Assembly (NCBI RefSeq): GCF_009749385.1 | Contig: NZ_WBIN01000001.1 | Span: 1 to 64,000 of the forward strand | Reading direction: 5' to 3' | Length of the DNA stretch: 64,000 bases | Source: Agromyces allii | GTDB lineage: Bacteria; Actinomycetota; Actinomycetes; Actinomycetales; Microbacteriaceae | Shown here: positions 56,687 to 64,000 of the stretch, one piece after another | How the letters are laid out: every line of letters begins with the position of its first letter | Numbering within the stretch: the first letter of the stretch is position 1 | Notes under the pieces: generated by a model | Seen by the model: the letters and a program-made list of their open reading frames with translations, nothing else | Databases searched by the model: none | What the model was told of the DNA's origin: nothing | Position numbers and translations under genes: made by a program

Positions 56687-57551
56687 CGGCGTCTCCGTTC
56701 GCTCGCGGCGTGGTGTCCTCGTTCGGCGAGCCTGCCGTCGAGCGGTCCTTCGTGGTCTCGTCGTCGGCGACGCCGAGCTCCGACTCGACCACGATGGCCG
56801 TCACGTTGTCGCGCCCGCCGTGGTCGAGCGCGAGATCGACGAGTTCGCCGGCCAGACCGGCCGCATGACCGGTGTCGCCGACGAGCACGCGGGCGATCGC
56901 CTCGTCGTCGACCTCCTTGCTGAGGCCGTCTGAGCAGATCAGGAACACCTGCCGACCGGATGCCGGGATGAGCCAGACGTCGGGGTCGACCACGTCGTCG
57001 GCGCCGATCGCCCGCGTGATGACGTTGCGGTCGGGGTGCCGTTCGGCGTCTTCGGGGCGGATGAGGCCCGCGTCGACGAGCTCCTGCACGGCCGAGTGGT
57101 CGACGCTGAGCTGGCTGAGCGTGCGCCCGTTCCAGGTGTAGATGCGTGAGTCGCCGACGTTGAAGGCCATCCAGTGGAAGCCGGCGCCGTCGCCCGCGTC
57201 GACCAGTGCGACGCCCGCGAGGGTCGTGCCCGCGACGGCCGTGCCCTCGTCGCCCTCGCCGCTCAACGCACGCACGGCGTCGTTCGACGAGTGGATGGCG
57301 TCGAGCACCTGCTCGGGCGACGACGGGGCGCCGGGTGCCAGATGACGGCGGAACGTCTCGACGACCGTGCGGCTCGCGACGTCGCCGCGCGCGTGACCGC
57401 CCATGCCGTCGGCCACGAGGAAGACGGGCGCCTCGGCGAGGAACGAGTCCTCGTTCATGCTGCGCACGCGACCGACATCCGTTCGGGCGCTGTGCGCGAT
57501 CACCGCGGCTCCTTGGTCGAGCTCGACGACGTCTTCGCCATCAGGGGACAC
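56667..57551 (-). CDS. PP2C-family serine/threonine phosphatase
   Basis: The 294-aa phosphatase is the likely antagonist of the kinase in this cluster. Metal and catalytic residues are intact: SMNEDSF (Asp35), VADGMGGHARGD (Asp47), FNVGDSRIY, ICSDGLSKEV and GGRDNVTAIVVE. GTG at 57549-57551 with GAGGAG close upstream. It opens the minus-strand cluster and overlaps FHA2. It has no membrane segment. Confidence 0.93.
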   Translation of the reverse strand: MSPDGEDVVELDQGAAVIAHSARTDVGRVRSMNEDSFLAEAPVFLVADGMGGHARGDVASRTVVETFRRHLAPGAPSSPEQVLDAIHSSNDAVRALSGEGDEGTAVAGTTLAGVALVDAGDGAGFHWMAFNVGDSRIYTWNGRTLSQLSVDHSAVQELVDAGLIRPEDAERHPDRNVITRAIGADDVVDPDVWLIPASGRQVFLICSDGLSKEVDDEAIARVLVGDTGHAAGLAGELVDLALDHGGRDNVTAIVVESELGVADDETTKDRSTAGSPNEDTTPRANGDAGGELHA

Positions 57552-57616
57552 GGTGCTCCTCGTCGCCGTCCTTCACCGGTAGGGACCGGGACGTCGCACC
57601 CCGTGCGCCGCCCACC

Positions 57617-57622
57617 AAAACT
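57617..57622 (-). promoter_or_regulatory. candidate -10 box of the PP2C-kinase-giant cluster
   Basis: TAGTTT lies about 65 nt before the phosphatase GTG in the 103-bp gap after terC. No clear -35. Confidence 0.35.
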
Positions 57623-57630
57623 AGCAACAC

Positions 57631-57654
57631 CCCGGGCGCCCCGCCGACCCCGGG
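57631..57654 (-). terminator. possible terC terminator
   Basis: Two CCCGGG blocks can pair just after the terC stop on the minus strand, followed by a T-containing stretch (TGTTGCTAGTTTT). The stem is short. Confidence 0.35.
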
Positions 57655-58680
57655 TCAGCGGGCGTCGTCGTCGGTGAAGTGCGGGACCTCTTCCATCAGG
57701 GTGTGGCCGCGCCGCTTCGCGTCGACGTTCGCCTTGACGACGCTCGCGACCGTGGCCACCGCCATCGCCGCGATGATGACGCCGAGCGACATCCACGTGG
57801 AGATCTCGGGAGCCCACTCGATGTGCTCGCCCCCGTTGATGAACGGCAGCTCGTTCACGTGCATCGCGTGCAGCACGAGCTTCACGCCGATGAAGGCCAG
57901 GATGAACGCGATGCCGTACTTGAGGTACTCGAGGCGCTCGAGCAGGCCGCCGAGCAGGAAGTACAGCTGGCGCAGGCCCATGAGCGCGAACACGTTGGCC
58001 GTGAACACGATGAACGGGCTCTGCGTGATGCCGAAGATCGCGGGGATCGAGTCGAGCGCGAAGAGCAGGTCGGTCGTGCCGATCGCGATGAACACGAACA
58101 GGATCGGCGTGAAGACGCGATGCCCGTCGATCACGGTGCGGATCTTGATGCCGTTGTAGTCGTCGGAGATCTTCACGCGACGGCGCAGGATGCGCACGAG
58201 CAGGTTGTCCTTGTCGTCGTCGTGCTCGACGAACGCCTGCTGGTAGGCCGTGTAGACGAGCCAGACGCCGAAGATGTAGAAGATCCAGCTGAAGTTCTCG
58301 ATGAGCTGCGCGCCCAGCAGGATGAAGATGCCGCGGAAGATCAGCGCGAGGATGATGCCCACCATGAGCACCTCCTGCTGGAGCTTCTTCGGCACGGCGA
58401 ACCTGGCCATGATGATCACGAACACGAACAGGTTGTCGATCGAGAGGCTGTACTCGGTCAGCCAGCCCGCGATGAACTGCCCCGCGTGCTCGGCGTCGCC
58501 CAGGAGGTACATCAGCAGCGCGAAGATGAGCGCGAGCGCGACGTAGAAGACGACCCAGAGCGTCGACTCGCGGAACGACGGCACGTGCGGACGCTTGACG
58601 ACGAGCAGGAGGTCGGCGACGAGGATCAGCGTGAGGACCACGAGCGATCCGATTTCGAACCAGGCGGGAAGCTGCAGCAC
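57655..58680 (-). CDS. TerC-family integral membrane protein
   Basis: The 341-aa protein has about eight membrane helices and the TerC acidic motifs: SLSIDNLFVFVIIM (helix 3) and TTDLLFALDSIPAIFGI (helix 6). TerC/Alx-family proteins export Mn2+ or aid metalation of secreted enzymes. A candidate yybP-ykoY riboswitch sits directly upstream, matching such a role. I start at GTG 58678-58680 (AAAGG upstream), giving LQLPAWFEIGSLVVL; the open frame continues further upstream into the riboswitch region. Confidence 0.93.
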   Translation of the reverse strand: MLQLPAWFEIGSLVVLTLILVADLLLVVKRPHVPSFRESTLWVVFYVALALIFALLMYLLGDAEHAGQFIAGWLTEYSLSIDNLFVFVIIMARFAVPKKLQQEVLMVGIILALIFRGIFILLGAQLIENFSWIFYIFGVWLVYTAYQQAFVEHDDDKDNLLVRILRRRVKISDDYNGIKIRTVIDGHRVFTPILFVFIAIGTTDLLFALDSIPAIFGITQSPFIVFTANVFALMGLRQLYFLLGGLLERLEYLKYGIAFILAFIGVKLVLHAMHVNELPFINGGEHIEWAPEISTWMSLGVIIAAMAVATVASVVKANVDAKRRGHTLMEEVPHFTDDDAR

Positions 58681-58710
58681 GTGCGGCCTTTCGGGAGGAT
58701 TTGGGCAGGG

Positions 58711-58840
58711 CGGAACCCGAAAGTCTCTCCCCTGCAGCACCCGAGGTGCGCCGCCACGCCCGGAGCGGCGTCTTCGGCACTCGTACTGACGATCGTGGCT
58801 CGAGACGCGTGAACGCCTCGCGGGATACTCCCCTTCGCTT
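58711..58840 (-). promoter_or_regulatory. candidate yybP-ykoY (Mn2+) riboswitch
   Basis: On the minus strand the leader reads CGAAGGGGAGUA at its 5' side and GAGACUUUCG at its 3' side. CGAAGG (58832-58837) can pair with CUUUCG (58718-58723; one G-U), closing a 120-nt element whose GGGGAGUA and GAGAC pieces match the yybP-ykoY family. It ends about 35 nt before terC, a common target of this Mn2+ riboswitch. A TAGACT box (58846-58851) gives a start around 58840. Confidence 0.65.
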
Positions 58841-58844
58841 TCGG

Positions 58845-58872
58845 GAGTCTATCGGGTGGGATCCATAGACTC
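58845..58872. promoter_or_regulatory. divergent -10 boxes arranged as an inverted repeat
   Basis: GAGTCTAT and ATAGACTC form an 8-bp inverted repeat with a 12-bp spacer. Each arm contains TAGACT, the -10 of terC (minus, 58846-58851) and of the UPF0114 gene (plus, 58866-58871). The two promoters must overlap and may be co-regulated or mutually exclusive. Confidence 0.5.
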
Positions 58873-58900
58873 GAACCCCCCTACCTCCCGAAGGAGCCCA

Positions 58901-59593
58901 GTGAGCGCCCGAACGACGCCCGCACACCCGACCAACCCCGCCGCCACGCATCGCACCGCCCCCTGGTCGCGCGCCGTCGGCGGCCTCATCTTCACGAGCC
59001 GGTGGCTGCAGGCCCCGCTCTACCTCGGACTCATCGTGGCCCAGGGCGTGTACGTCGCCCTGTTCATGAAGGAGCTCTGGCACCTCATCACCGAGTTCGG
59101 TCACCTGAACGAGGCCGAGGTCATGCTCATCGTGCTCGGCCTCATCGACGTCGTCATGATCGCGAACCTGCTCATCATGGTGATCATCGGCGGCTACGAG
59201 ACCTTCGTGTCGAAGATCAACCTCAACGGCCACCCCGACCAGCCCGAGTGGCTGAGCCACGTCAACGCGAACGTGCTCAAGGTCAAGCTCGCGATGGCGA
59301 TCATCGGCATCTCGTCGATCCACCTGCTGAAGTCGTTCATCGAGATCGGCAACGTGGGCGGCGAGGGCTATCGGGGCAACCTCACCACCGACGGCGTGAT
59401 GTGGCAGGTGATCATCCACTGCGTGTTCATCCTCTCGGCGCTCGCGCTCGCGGCGATCGACCGCATGTCTTACCACAAGGTCGCGCCGCACGAGGTGCAC
59501 GACGGCATCGCAGTGCCCTATCCGGATGCCGCGCCGACCGGTGCCGCGTCGGGGCCGGCGTTCGCGACAGTTGGGGCCTCCCGCACCGACTGA
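58901..59593 (+). CDS. UPF0114 (YqhA/TIGR00645-like) membrane protein
   Basis: The 230-aa protein has four membrane helices and the family stretch GGYETFVSKINLNGHPDQPEWLSHVNANVLKVKLAMAIIGISSIHLLKSFI. Function is unknown; it is divergent from terC here. Start is GTG 58901, preceded by GAAGGAG at optimal distance. An 18-residue polar N-terminus and an Ala/Gly-rich tail flank the fold. A strong terminator follows. Confidence 0.9.
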   Translation: MSARTTPAHPTNPAATHRTAPWSRAVGGLIFTSRWLQAPLYLGLIVAQGVYVALFMKELWHLITEFGHLNEAEVMLIVLGLIDVVMIANLLIMVIIGGYETFVSKINLNGHPDQPEWLSHVNANVLKVKLAMAIIGISSIHLLKSFIEIGNVGGEGYRGNLTTDGVMWQVIIHCVFILSALALAAIDRMSYHKVAPHEVHDGIAVPYPDAAPTGAASGPAFATVGASRTD

Positions 59594-59642
59594 CCCTCGG
59601 GCGGGCCATCCGCCCACTACCCCGCGCATCGACCGCGCGACC

Positions 59643-59674
59643 CGGAATGCCCCCGCCGCTGCGGGGGCATTCCG
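59643..59674 (+). terminator. strong hairpin terminator after the UPF0114 gene
   Basis: A perfect 14-bp stem (CGGAATGCCCCCGC with its complement, loop CGCT) lies 50 nt after the stop. Its GAATGCCCC/GGGGCATTC core recurs in the two hairpins beside the tRNA genes at 62 kb. Confidence 0.8.
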
Positions 59675-59776
59675 CGTCTGTGGAGCATCGACAACCGCGG
59701 TCACCCGCTGGTCGCAGGACCTTGGATGTTCGCACAGGAAATGCTGAGCACTCGTCGAGGATTCCTCCACCGCTGT

Positions 59777-59782
59777 TAGCTT
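59777..59782 (+). promoter_or_regulatory. candidate extended -10 of the heptad-repeat gene
   Basis: TAGCTT preceded by TGT. The leader of about 185 nt contains two hairpins: GGTGAG/CTCACC (59906-59926) and GGGCGC/GCGCCC (59932-59950). Confidence 0.35.
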
Positions 59783-59968
59783 CGACCGACTCTCAGGGAC
59801 TCCGAGCCGCCGGAAGCCGACAACGTGGTTGGGCCGGCACGGCGTCCTGGTGGCGCTCGGCCTGCATGCTGCGGCCGCGCGCACCCGATGCCCCGCACCA
59901 GCGTCGGTGAGCCACCCGCACTCACCCTCCCGGGCGCCGTTCGCGCGCCCGCACTCGATGGAGCCTCA

Positions 59969-61885
59969 ATGACGAGAATCGATGCACCCCCGCCCCACCG
60001 CCACGGAACCGGACTGAAGGTCGCGGCGATCGCCCTGACGATCGCGCTCATCGCGCTGCTCACGTTCTTCTTCCTCACCACCTCCAAGCTCGCCGACGGC
60101 GCCGGACAGGTCGCCGACGGCGCCGGCAGCACGGGCGACGGCTCGACCCGGATCGCCGACGGCGCGTCGACCCTGGCCGACGGCGCGGCAGACGCCGAAG
60201 CCGGCGCGAGCGATCTGTCGGCCGGCGCCGTCAAGCTCCAGACCGGCGCCTCGACGGCGGCCGGCGGTGCCGAACGGCTCAAGGCCGGCGCCGAGCGTGC
60301 CGAGGCCGGCACGGTCAAGCTCGCCGACGGGCTCGGCCGCAGCCTCGCCGGCACGACCGAACTGTCGGCCGGAGCGAACGACGCCGCCGGCGGCGCGGTG
60401 CGTCTCTCCGACGGCATCACCGAGGCCGCCGCGGGTGCCGCCCGCGTCGCGAACGGTGCGGCGGAACTCGGTGCAGGCGCCGGGCGACTGGACGACGGTG
60501 CCGCGAAGGTCGCGGCCGGCAATGCGGCGCTCGCAGAAGGCAGCTCCGAGCTCGCCGAGGGCGCAGCCGCAGTCGAGAAGGGTTCGAAGTCGCTCGCGAC
60601 CGGTGCCGATGCCGTTCGAGACGGCGCGGCATCCGTCGCGAACGGAGCAGCAGTGGTCTCCGGTGGGGCGGCCTCCGTCGCCACGGGCGCCGCCAAGGTC
60701 GCGCAGGGCGCCAAGTCCCTCTCGGCTGGCGGAAGGCAGGTCGCCGACGGCACCACGCAGCTCTCCGGGGGCCTCACCCAGCTGAAGGGCGGCATCACCG
60801 TGCTCGCAACCGGCGCAGCGAACGTCCAGGCCGGCGCGACGCAGGTGGCCGACGGCAACGCCGCGCTCGCCGCGGGCCTGGCCCAGCTGCAGGGCTCGCT
60901 CGAGGGATCCGGCCTGCCCGAAGAGGTCCTCGCCGCGATCTCGACGCTGCGCACCAACGCGGACGCGCTCGCCACCGGTTCGGCGGCCGTGAAGTCCGGA
61001 AGCGCGAGCGTCGCCGCGGGCGCTTCGTCGCTCCAGACCGGAATCGAGAGCGCCGCGAACGGTGCGGGCACGCTCGCCACCGGAGCGAGCACGCTCGCGG
61101 GGGGCCTCGACCAGTTGGTCCTCGAGGGCACCGACCCGCTCTCGGCGGGCGCCGCGAAGGTCGCGGGCGGAGCGGCCGAACTCGCGGCCGGCGCCTCCGA
61201 CGTGGCCGTCGGCTCGCACGCCGTCGCCACCGGGGCGACGACGCTCGCCACCGGCACGACCGGACTCTCGACCGGCGCGAACACACTCGCCGGCGGTGCG
61301 TTCACCGTGGCCGGTGGAGCGTTGTTCGTGGCCGGCGGCGCCGACCAGCTGTTCATCAAGTCGGGCGAACTCGCTGCCGGTGCGTCGAAGGTGTCGGGAG
61401 GCACGGCCACCCTCGACCAGAAGGTCGACGGACTCGTCGCAGGCAACGAAAAGATCGCCGCCGGTCTGGAGCGGTCGCTCAGCGGAACGGTCGAACTGAA
61501 GACGGGTGCCGACGCGCTCGTGACCGGCACCACGACGCTGTCCACCGGCGCCGCGACGCTCGCGACGGGCACGAAGACGCTCGCGGACGGCGCGTCCACG
61601 CTCGCCGACGGTTCCGCGGAGCTGGCCGACGGAACCACGAGGATCGCCGACGGTGCGACCACCCTGGCCGACGGCACGGCGACCCTCGCGGAGGGCAGCG
61701 GCGACCTCGCCGCGGGAACCCAGACGCTGGCCGACGGTGCTGCAGGCGTGTCGCCGGCGACGCTGGTCCCGTGGCTGCTCGTGGTGCTCGGCGTCATCGC
61801 CGCGATCGTCGCCTTCTGGGTCGCGCACCGGGTGCGCCACGCGCGCCGCGAGCGCCGTGAGCGCCGCGAGGTGCTGCCGGCCTAG
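59969..61885 (+). CDS. Leu/Gly heptad-repeat membrane protein
   Basis: The 638-aa protein has an N-terminal helix (about 17-37), some 70 heptads of x-x-x-L-x-x-G type (ASTLADGAADAEAGASDLSAGA...), one interruption near residue 310 (LQGSLEGSGLPEEVLAAISTLRTNADAL), and a C-terminal helix (about 595-615) with an Arg-rich end. The same heptad is the hallmark of the YhgE/Pip family, where it forms an extended coiled or beta rod, but no Pip permease domain is present. Start is ATG 59969 with GGAG five bases upstream. Composition is extremely Ala/Gly-rich. Role unknown; envelope-spanning or scaffolding is plausible. Confidence 0.85.
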   Translation: MTRIDAPPPHRHGTGLKVAAIALTIALIALLTFFFLTTSKLADGAGQVADGAGSTGDGSTRIADGASTLADGAADAEAGASDLSAGAVKLQTGASTAAGGAERLKAGAERAEAGTVKLADGLGRSLAGTTELSAGANDAAGGAVRLSDGITEAAAGAARVANGAAELGAGAGRLDDGAAKVAAGNAALAEGSSELAEGAAAVEKGSKSLATGADAVRDGAASVANGAAVVSGGAASVATGAAKVAQGAKSLSAGGRQVADGTTQLSGGLTQLKGGITVLATGAANVQAGATQVADGNAALAAGLAQLQGSLEGSGLPEEVLAAISTLRTNADALATGSAAVKSGSASVAAGASSLQTGIESAANGAGTLATGASTLAGGLDQLVLEGTDPLSAGAAKVAGGAAELAAGASDVAVGSHAVATGATTLATGTTGLSTGANTLAGGAFTVAGGALFVAGGADQLFIKSGELAAGASKVSGGTATLDQKVDGLVAGNEKIAAGLERSLSGTVELKTGADALVTGTTTLSTGAATLATGTKTLADGASTLADGSAELADGTTRIADGATTLADGTATLAEGSGDLAAGTQTLADGAAGVSPATLVPWLLVVLGVIAAIVAFWVAHRVRHARRERRERREVLPA

Positions 61886-61897
61886 TCCGGTGGTCGC

Positions 61898-61939
61898 CGA
61901 GCGGCGGCGGTCGGGGTTCGCCTCGACCGCCGCCGCTCG
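61898..61939 (+). terminator. strong terminator of the heptad-repeat gene
   Basis: A perfect 16-bp stem (CGAGCGGCGGCGGTCG and complement) with a 10-nt loop begins 13 nt after the stop. Confidence 0.8.
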
Positions 61940-62017
61940 CGTGCTCCCAGCACGTTCGGTCGTGCCCGGGGGCAGCGCGATGGGCGGGCACGATGATGCT
62001 CGGCCGCTGCCCTGAAA

Positions 62018-62051
62018 CGCAGAATGCCCCGCCGAGGCGGGGCATTCTGCG
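62018..62051 (-). terminator. hairpin downstream of tRNA-Glu copy 1
   Basis: CGCAGAATGCCCCGCC and its full complement form a 16-bp stem with a tiny loop, followed on the minus strand by a short T-stretch (GTTTC). It lies 25 nt beyond the tRNA 3' end. Confidence 0.7.
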
Positions 62052-62075
62052 TGCGTCATCAGGATGTCGGATGCG

Positions 62076-62148
62076 TGACCCCAGCGGGATTTGAACCCGC
62101 GCTGCCGCCGTGAGAGGGCGGTGTCCTAGGCCGCTAAACGATGGGGCC
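62076..62148 (-). tRNA. tRNA-Glu (CTC), copy 1
   Basis: The 73-nt gene folds as a cloverleaf: acceptor GGCCCCA/TGGGGTC, anticodon loop CTCTCAC between CCGCC and GGCGG (anticodon CTC, reads GAG), T-arm GCGGGTTCAAATCCCGC. CCA is not encoded. It is identical to the copy 150 bp away. Confidence 0.95.
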
Positions 62149-62167
62149 GAGACTGATGACGTGCAAA

Positions 62168-62199
62168 CGGAATGCCCCCGCAGGAGCGGAGGCATTCCG
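62168..62199 (-). terminator. hairpin downstream of tRNA-Glu copy 2
   Basis: CGGAATGCC and GGCATTCCG pair, with an inner CCGC-AGGA-GCGG stem and one mismatch. It shares the GAATGCC core with the other two hairpins nearby. Confidence 0.65.
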
Positions 62200-62225
62200 G
62201 TGTTGCCAGCAAGTTCACGAATCCG

Positions 62226-62298
62226 TGACCCCAGCGGGATTTGAACCCGCGCTGCCGCCGTGAGAGGGCGGTGTCCTAGGCCGCTAAACGATGGGGCC
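62226..62298 (-). tRNA. tRNA-Glu (CTC), copy 2
   Basis: It is base-for-base identical to copy 1 over 73 nt. A TACTCT box (62314-62319) upstream is a plausible -10 about 15 nt before the mature 5' end. Confidence 0.95.
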
Positions 62299-62384
62299 GA
62301 ACTGACAACTTGAAGAGTATGACACAGGTTCGGCGTGCGCTCCAAATCGGGCCGGGGCTCGAGCACCCCGCGGCATCCGATCGC

Positions 62385-63290
62385 TCAGACGAACACTCGG
62401 AGCGCCCCGGGCACCACCTCGACCTCGATGGGCAGCACCCCGACGCGCTCGCCGTCGGCGTAGGCCGCGACGTCGCTCGCATCGAGCGAGACCCGGTGCG
62501 CCGAGACGAACTCGACGGCCGGGTGGTCGGTGTGCTCGCCCCGGAAGACCTTCGGGAACACCGCGATGAGCCTGGCCCGGGAGATCGGGTGCACGATGAA
62601 CACGTCGAGCCGCCCGTCGGAGAGATCGGCATGCGGCACGAGCTTCATGCCGCCGCCGATCGACGAGCCGTTCGCCACCGAGACGAGCATGGCCTTCTGC
62701 TCACGGCGCACGCCGTCGATCGTGATCGTGTATGAACGCGGACGGAAGGTCGCGAGTTCGCGCACGAGCGCGATCGTGTAGCGACTCGGCCCCCGGGGGC
62801 GGGTCATGCGGTTCGCACGCTCATTCACGAGCGCGTCGAAGCCCGCCGAGACGATGCCCGCGAACCACACGGGCGCCGAGTCGCCGCGACGGACCACGCC
62901 GGCGTCGATGGTGCGCGGCTCCCGCTCGAGGGCTTCCAGCAGCACCTCGATGCCGGCGAGCGGATCCTCGAACGGGAGTCCGAGTCCCCGTGCGAGGTCG
63001 TTGCCGGTTCCGGCGGCGACGACGCCGAACGGCACGCCCGTGCCGGCGACGATGTTGACGGCGAGAGAGACCATGCCGTCGCCGCCCACCACCAGGAGCG
63101 CATCGGTTCCGCGGGCGAAGGCGTGCTCGGTCTCACGTCGGAGCAGCTCGAAGTTGGCCTCCTGCAGCAGCACGACCTCATGACCGGCCTCGATCAGCCG
63201 CGCGACCGCGATCGAGCCGACATCACGATGCCGTCCGAACGAGGCGGACGGGTTCACCGCGACGATCACGCGCTTGGGGCTTCGGGTCAT
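62385..63290 (-). CDS. diacylglycerol kinase-family lipid kinase
   Basis: The 301-aa protein matches the DgkB/YegS family, which phosphorylates diacylglycerol or related lipids. It shows IVAVNPSASFG at the start, DALLVVGGDGMVSLAVN (GGDG nucleotide motif), VVAAGTGNDLARGLGLP, and a C-terminal half with GGGMKLVPHADLSDGRLDV and YADGE. A CAGAAT box 6 nt before the ATG indicates a leaderless transcript. No membrane segment. The exact lipid substrate cannot be told from sequence. Confidence 0.92.
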   Translation of the reverse strand: MTRSPKRVIVAVNPSASFGRHRDVGSIAVARLIEAGHEVVLLQEANFELLRRETEHAFARGTDALLVVGGDGMVSLAVNIVAGTGVPFGVVAAGTGNDLARGLGLPFEDPLAGIEVLLEALEREPRTIDAGVVRRGDSAPVWFAGIVSAGFDALVNERANRMTRPRGPSRYTIALVRELATFRPRSYTITIDGVRREQKAMLVSVANGSSIGGGMKLVPHADLSDGRLDVFIVHPISRARLIAVFPKVFRGEHTDHPAVEFVSAHRVSLDASDVAAYADGERVGVLPIEVEVVPGALRVFV

Positions 63291-63296
63291 GCAGAG

Positions 63297-63302
63297 ATTC
63301 TG
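63297..63302 (-). promoter_or_regulatory. -10 box for leaderless lipid kinase gene
   Basis: CAGAAT, 6 nt before the ATG at 63290. Confidence 0.45.
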
Positions 63303-63352
63303 GCAGGCGCGCGGGCTTGCATCGCACGCGCGAACCGGTGTTTGCTCGGAGC

Positions 63353-63991
63353 ATGCGCCTGACGAAACTCGAACATGCCGCTCTCGTGATCGAAGACTCG
63401 GGCGATCGGCTCTTCGTCGACCCCGGCAACTACACCACGCCGATCACGGATGCCACGGGCGCCGTCGCGGTCGTGATCACCCACGAGCACGCCGACCATT
63501 GGAGCCCCGACCAGCTGCGGCGCATCATCGACGCGAGTCCCGACGTGCGGCTGTTCGGGCCCGCCGGGGTCGCGGCCGCGGCATCCGACTTCCCGATCGA
63601 GACCGTCGCCCCCGATGACGTGATCGAGATCGGCCCGTTCCATCTGCGGTTCTTCGGCGGCCGCCATGCCGAGATCCACTCGTCGATCGACATCATCGAC
63701 AACCTCGGCGTGATCGTGAACGAGGCGTTCGCGTACGCGGGCGATTCCTTCGTCGTGCCCCCTGGCCTCGATGTCGACCTGCTGGCCGCGCCGGCCGGCG
63801 CACCCTGGATGAAGATCTCCGAGTCGATGGAGTACGTGCAGGCCGTTGCGCCCAAGCGCGTGTTCGCGACGCACGAGATGGTGCTCTCGCAGTTCGGCAA
63901 GGACCTCTCGCACGCGCGTCTCGCGTGGGCCGTGGAGCAGTCGGGCGGCGAGTACGTGCGGCTCGAGCCGGGCGACACGCTGGACTTCTGA
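63353..63991 (+). CDS. MBL-fold metal-dependent hydrolase (UlaG-like)
   Basis: The 212-aa protein is a metallo-beta-lactamase-fold hydrolase: THEHADHW supplies the HxHxDH metal ligands, with HAEIH and FATHEMVL as later histidines. The short form without a C-terminal domain resembles UlaG/YfnH-type lactonases or nucleases of unknown substrate. I use ATG 63353 (CGGAG close upstream); the longer frame from 63317 adds a basic stretch unlike the family. It is divergent from the lipid kinase gene. Confidence 0.85.
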   Translation: MRLTKLEHAALVIEDSGDRLFVDPGNYTTPITDATGAVAVVITHEHADHWSPDQLRRIIDASPDVRLFGPAGVAAAASDFPIETVAPDDVIEIGPFHLRFFGGRHAEIHSSIDIIDNLGVIVNEAFAYAGDSFVVPPGLDVDLLAAPAGAPWMKISESMEYVQAVAPKRVFATHEMVLSQFGKDLSHARLAWAVEQSGGEYVRLEPGDTLDF

Positions 63992-64000
63992 CGCGCGACC

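Overview
The window is GC-rich DNA (roughly 70% by eye) with many GTG and a few TTG starts, tightly packed genes and a gene order typical of Actinobacteria. Family-level features (rpsP-khpA-rimM-trmD; ftsY/ffh/smc; mutM-rnc-rpmF-DUF177; recG-coaD; leuCD-murA-plsC-gpsA-ddl) suggest Micrococcales, probably Microbacteriaceae (Agromyces-like). The genus is an inference. No insertion sequence, prophage or CRISPR array was seen.

Layout. 1-10 kb: CbiX-type chelatase, the rpsP-khpA-rimM-trmD operon (minus), a YbdK-type carboxylate-amine ligase, a GH1 glycosidase facing a spermidine-synthase-like protein across a palindromic operator candidate, then ffh, a DUF2004 gene and ftsY. 10-28 kb: smc, a double GNAT protein, then a long minus-strand run: TPR protein, recG, coaD, MoxR, DUF58, transglutaminase, DUF177, rpmF, rnc, mutM. 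rsmD and thiL follow. 28-37 kb: an SBP-VWA protein and a DUF3515 lipoprotein, then leuC, leuD, murA, plsC, gpsA and ddl, headed by a candidate leucine attenuation leader peptide.

36.8-57.6 kb is the most striking region. A 20.8-kb minus-strand cluster runs PP2C phosphatase, FHA protein, membrane Ser/Thr kinase, FHA/winged-helix protein, two giant membrane-anchored Ig-like/FN3 proteins (1748 and 1782 aa), MoxR ATPase, DUF58, a transglutaminase-fold protein without its catalytic triad, and a small FHA protein. It resembles the PFNA cluster known from Bifidobacterium. Here the giant protein is duplicated, and the MoxR-DUF58-transglutaminase trio has a second, catalytically intact copy at 17.4-22.2 kb. 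The likely logic is phosphorylation-controlled assembly or chaperoning of cell-surface fibres.

57.6-64 kb: TerC behind a candidate yybP-ykoY (Mn2+) riboswitch, a divergent UPF0114 membrane protein, a 638-aa protein of Leu/Gly heptad repeats, two identical tRNA-Glu(CTC) genes, a diacylglycerol kinase-family protein and an MBL-fold hydrolase.

Two window-wide patterns stand out. At least a dozen genes appear leaderless, with a TANNNT-like -10 box 6-9 nt before ATG/GTG. At four junctions that -10 box contains the stop codon of the preceding gene. A 90-bp block of pure G/C homopolymers inside the second DUF58 gene is either an assembly error or an extreme low-complexity linker.
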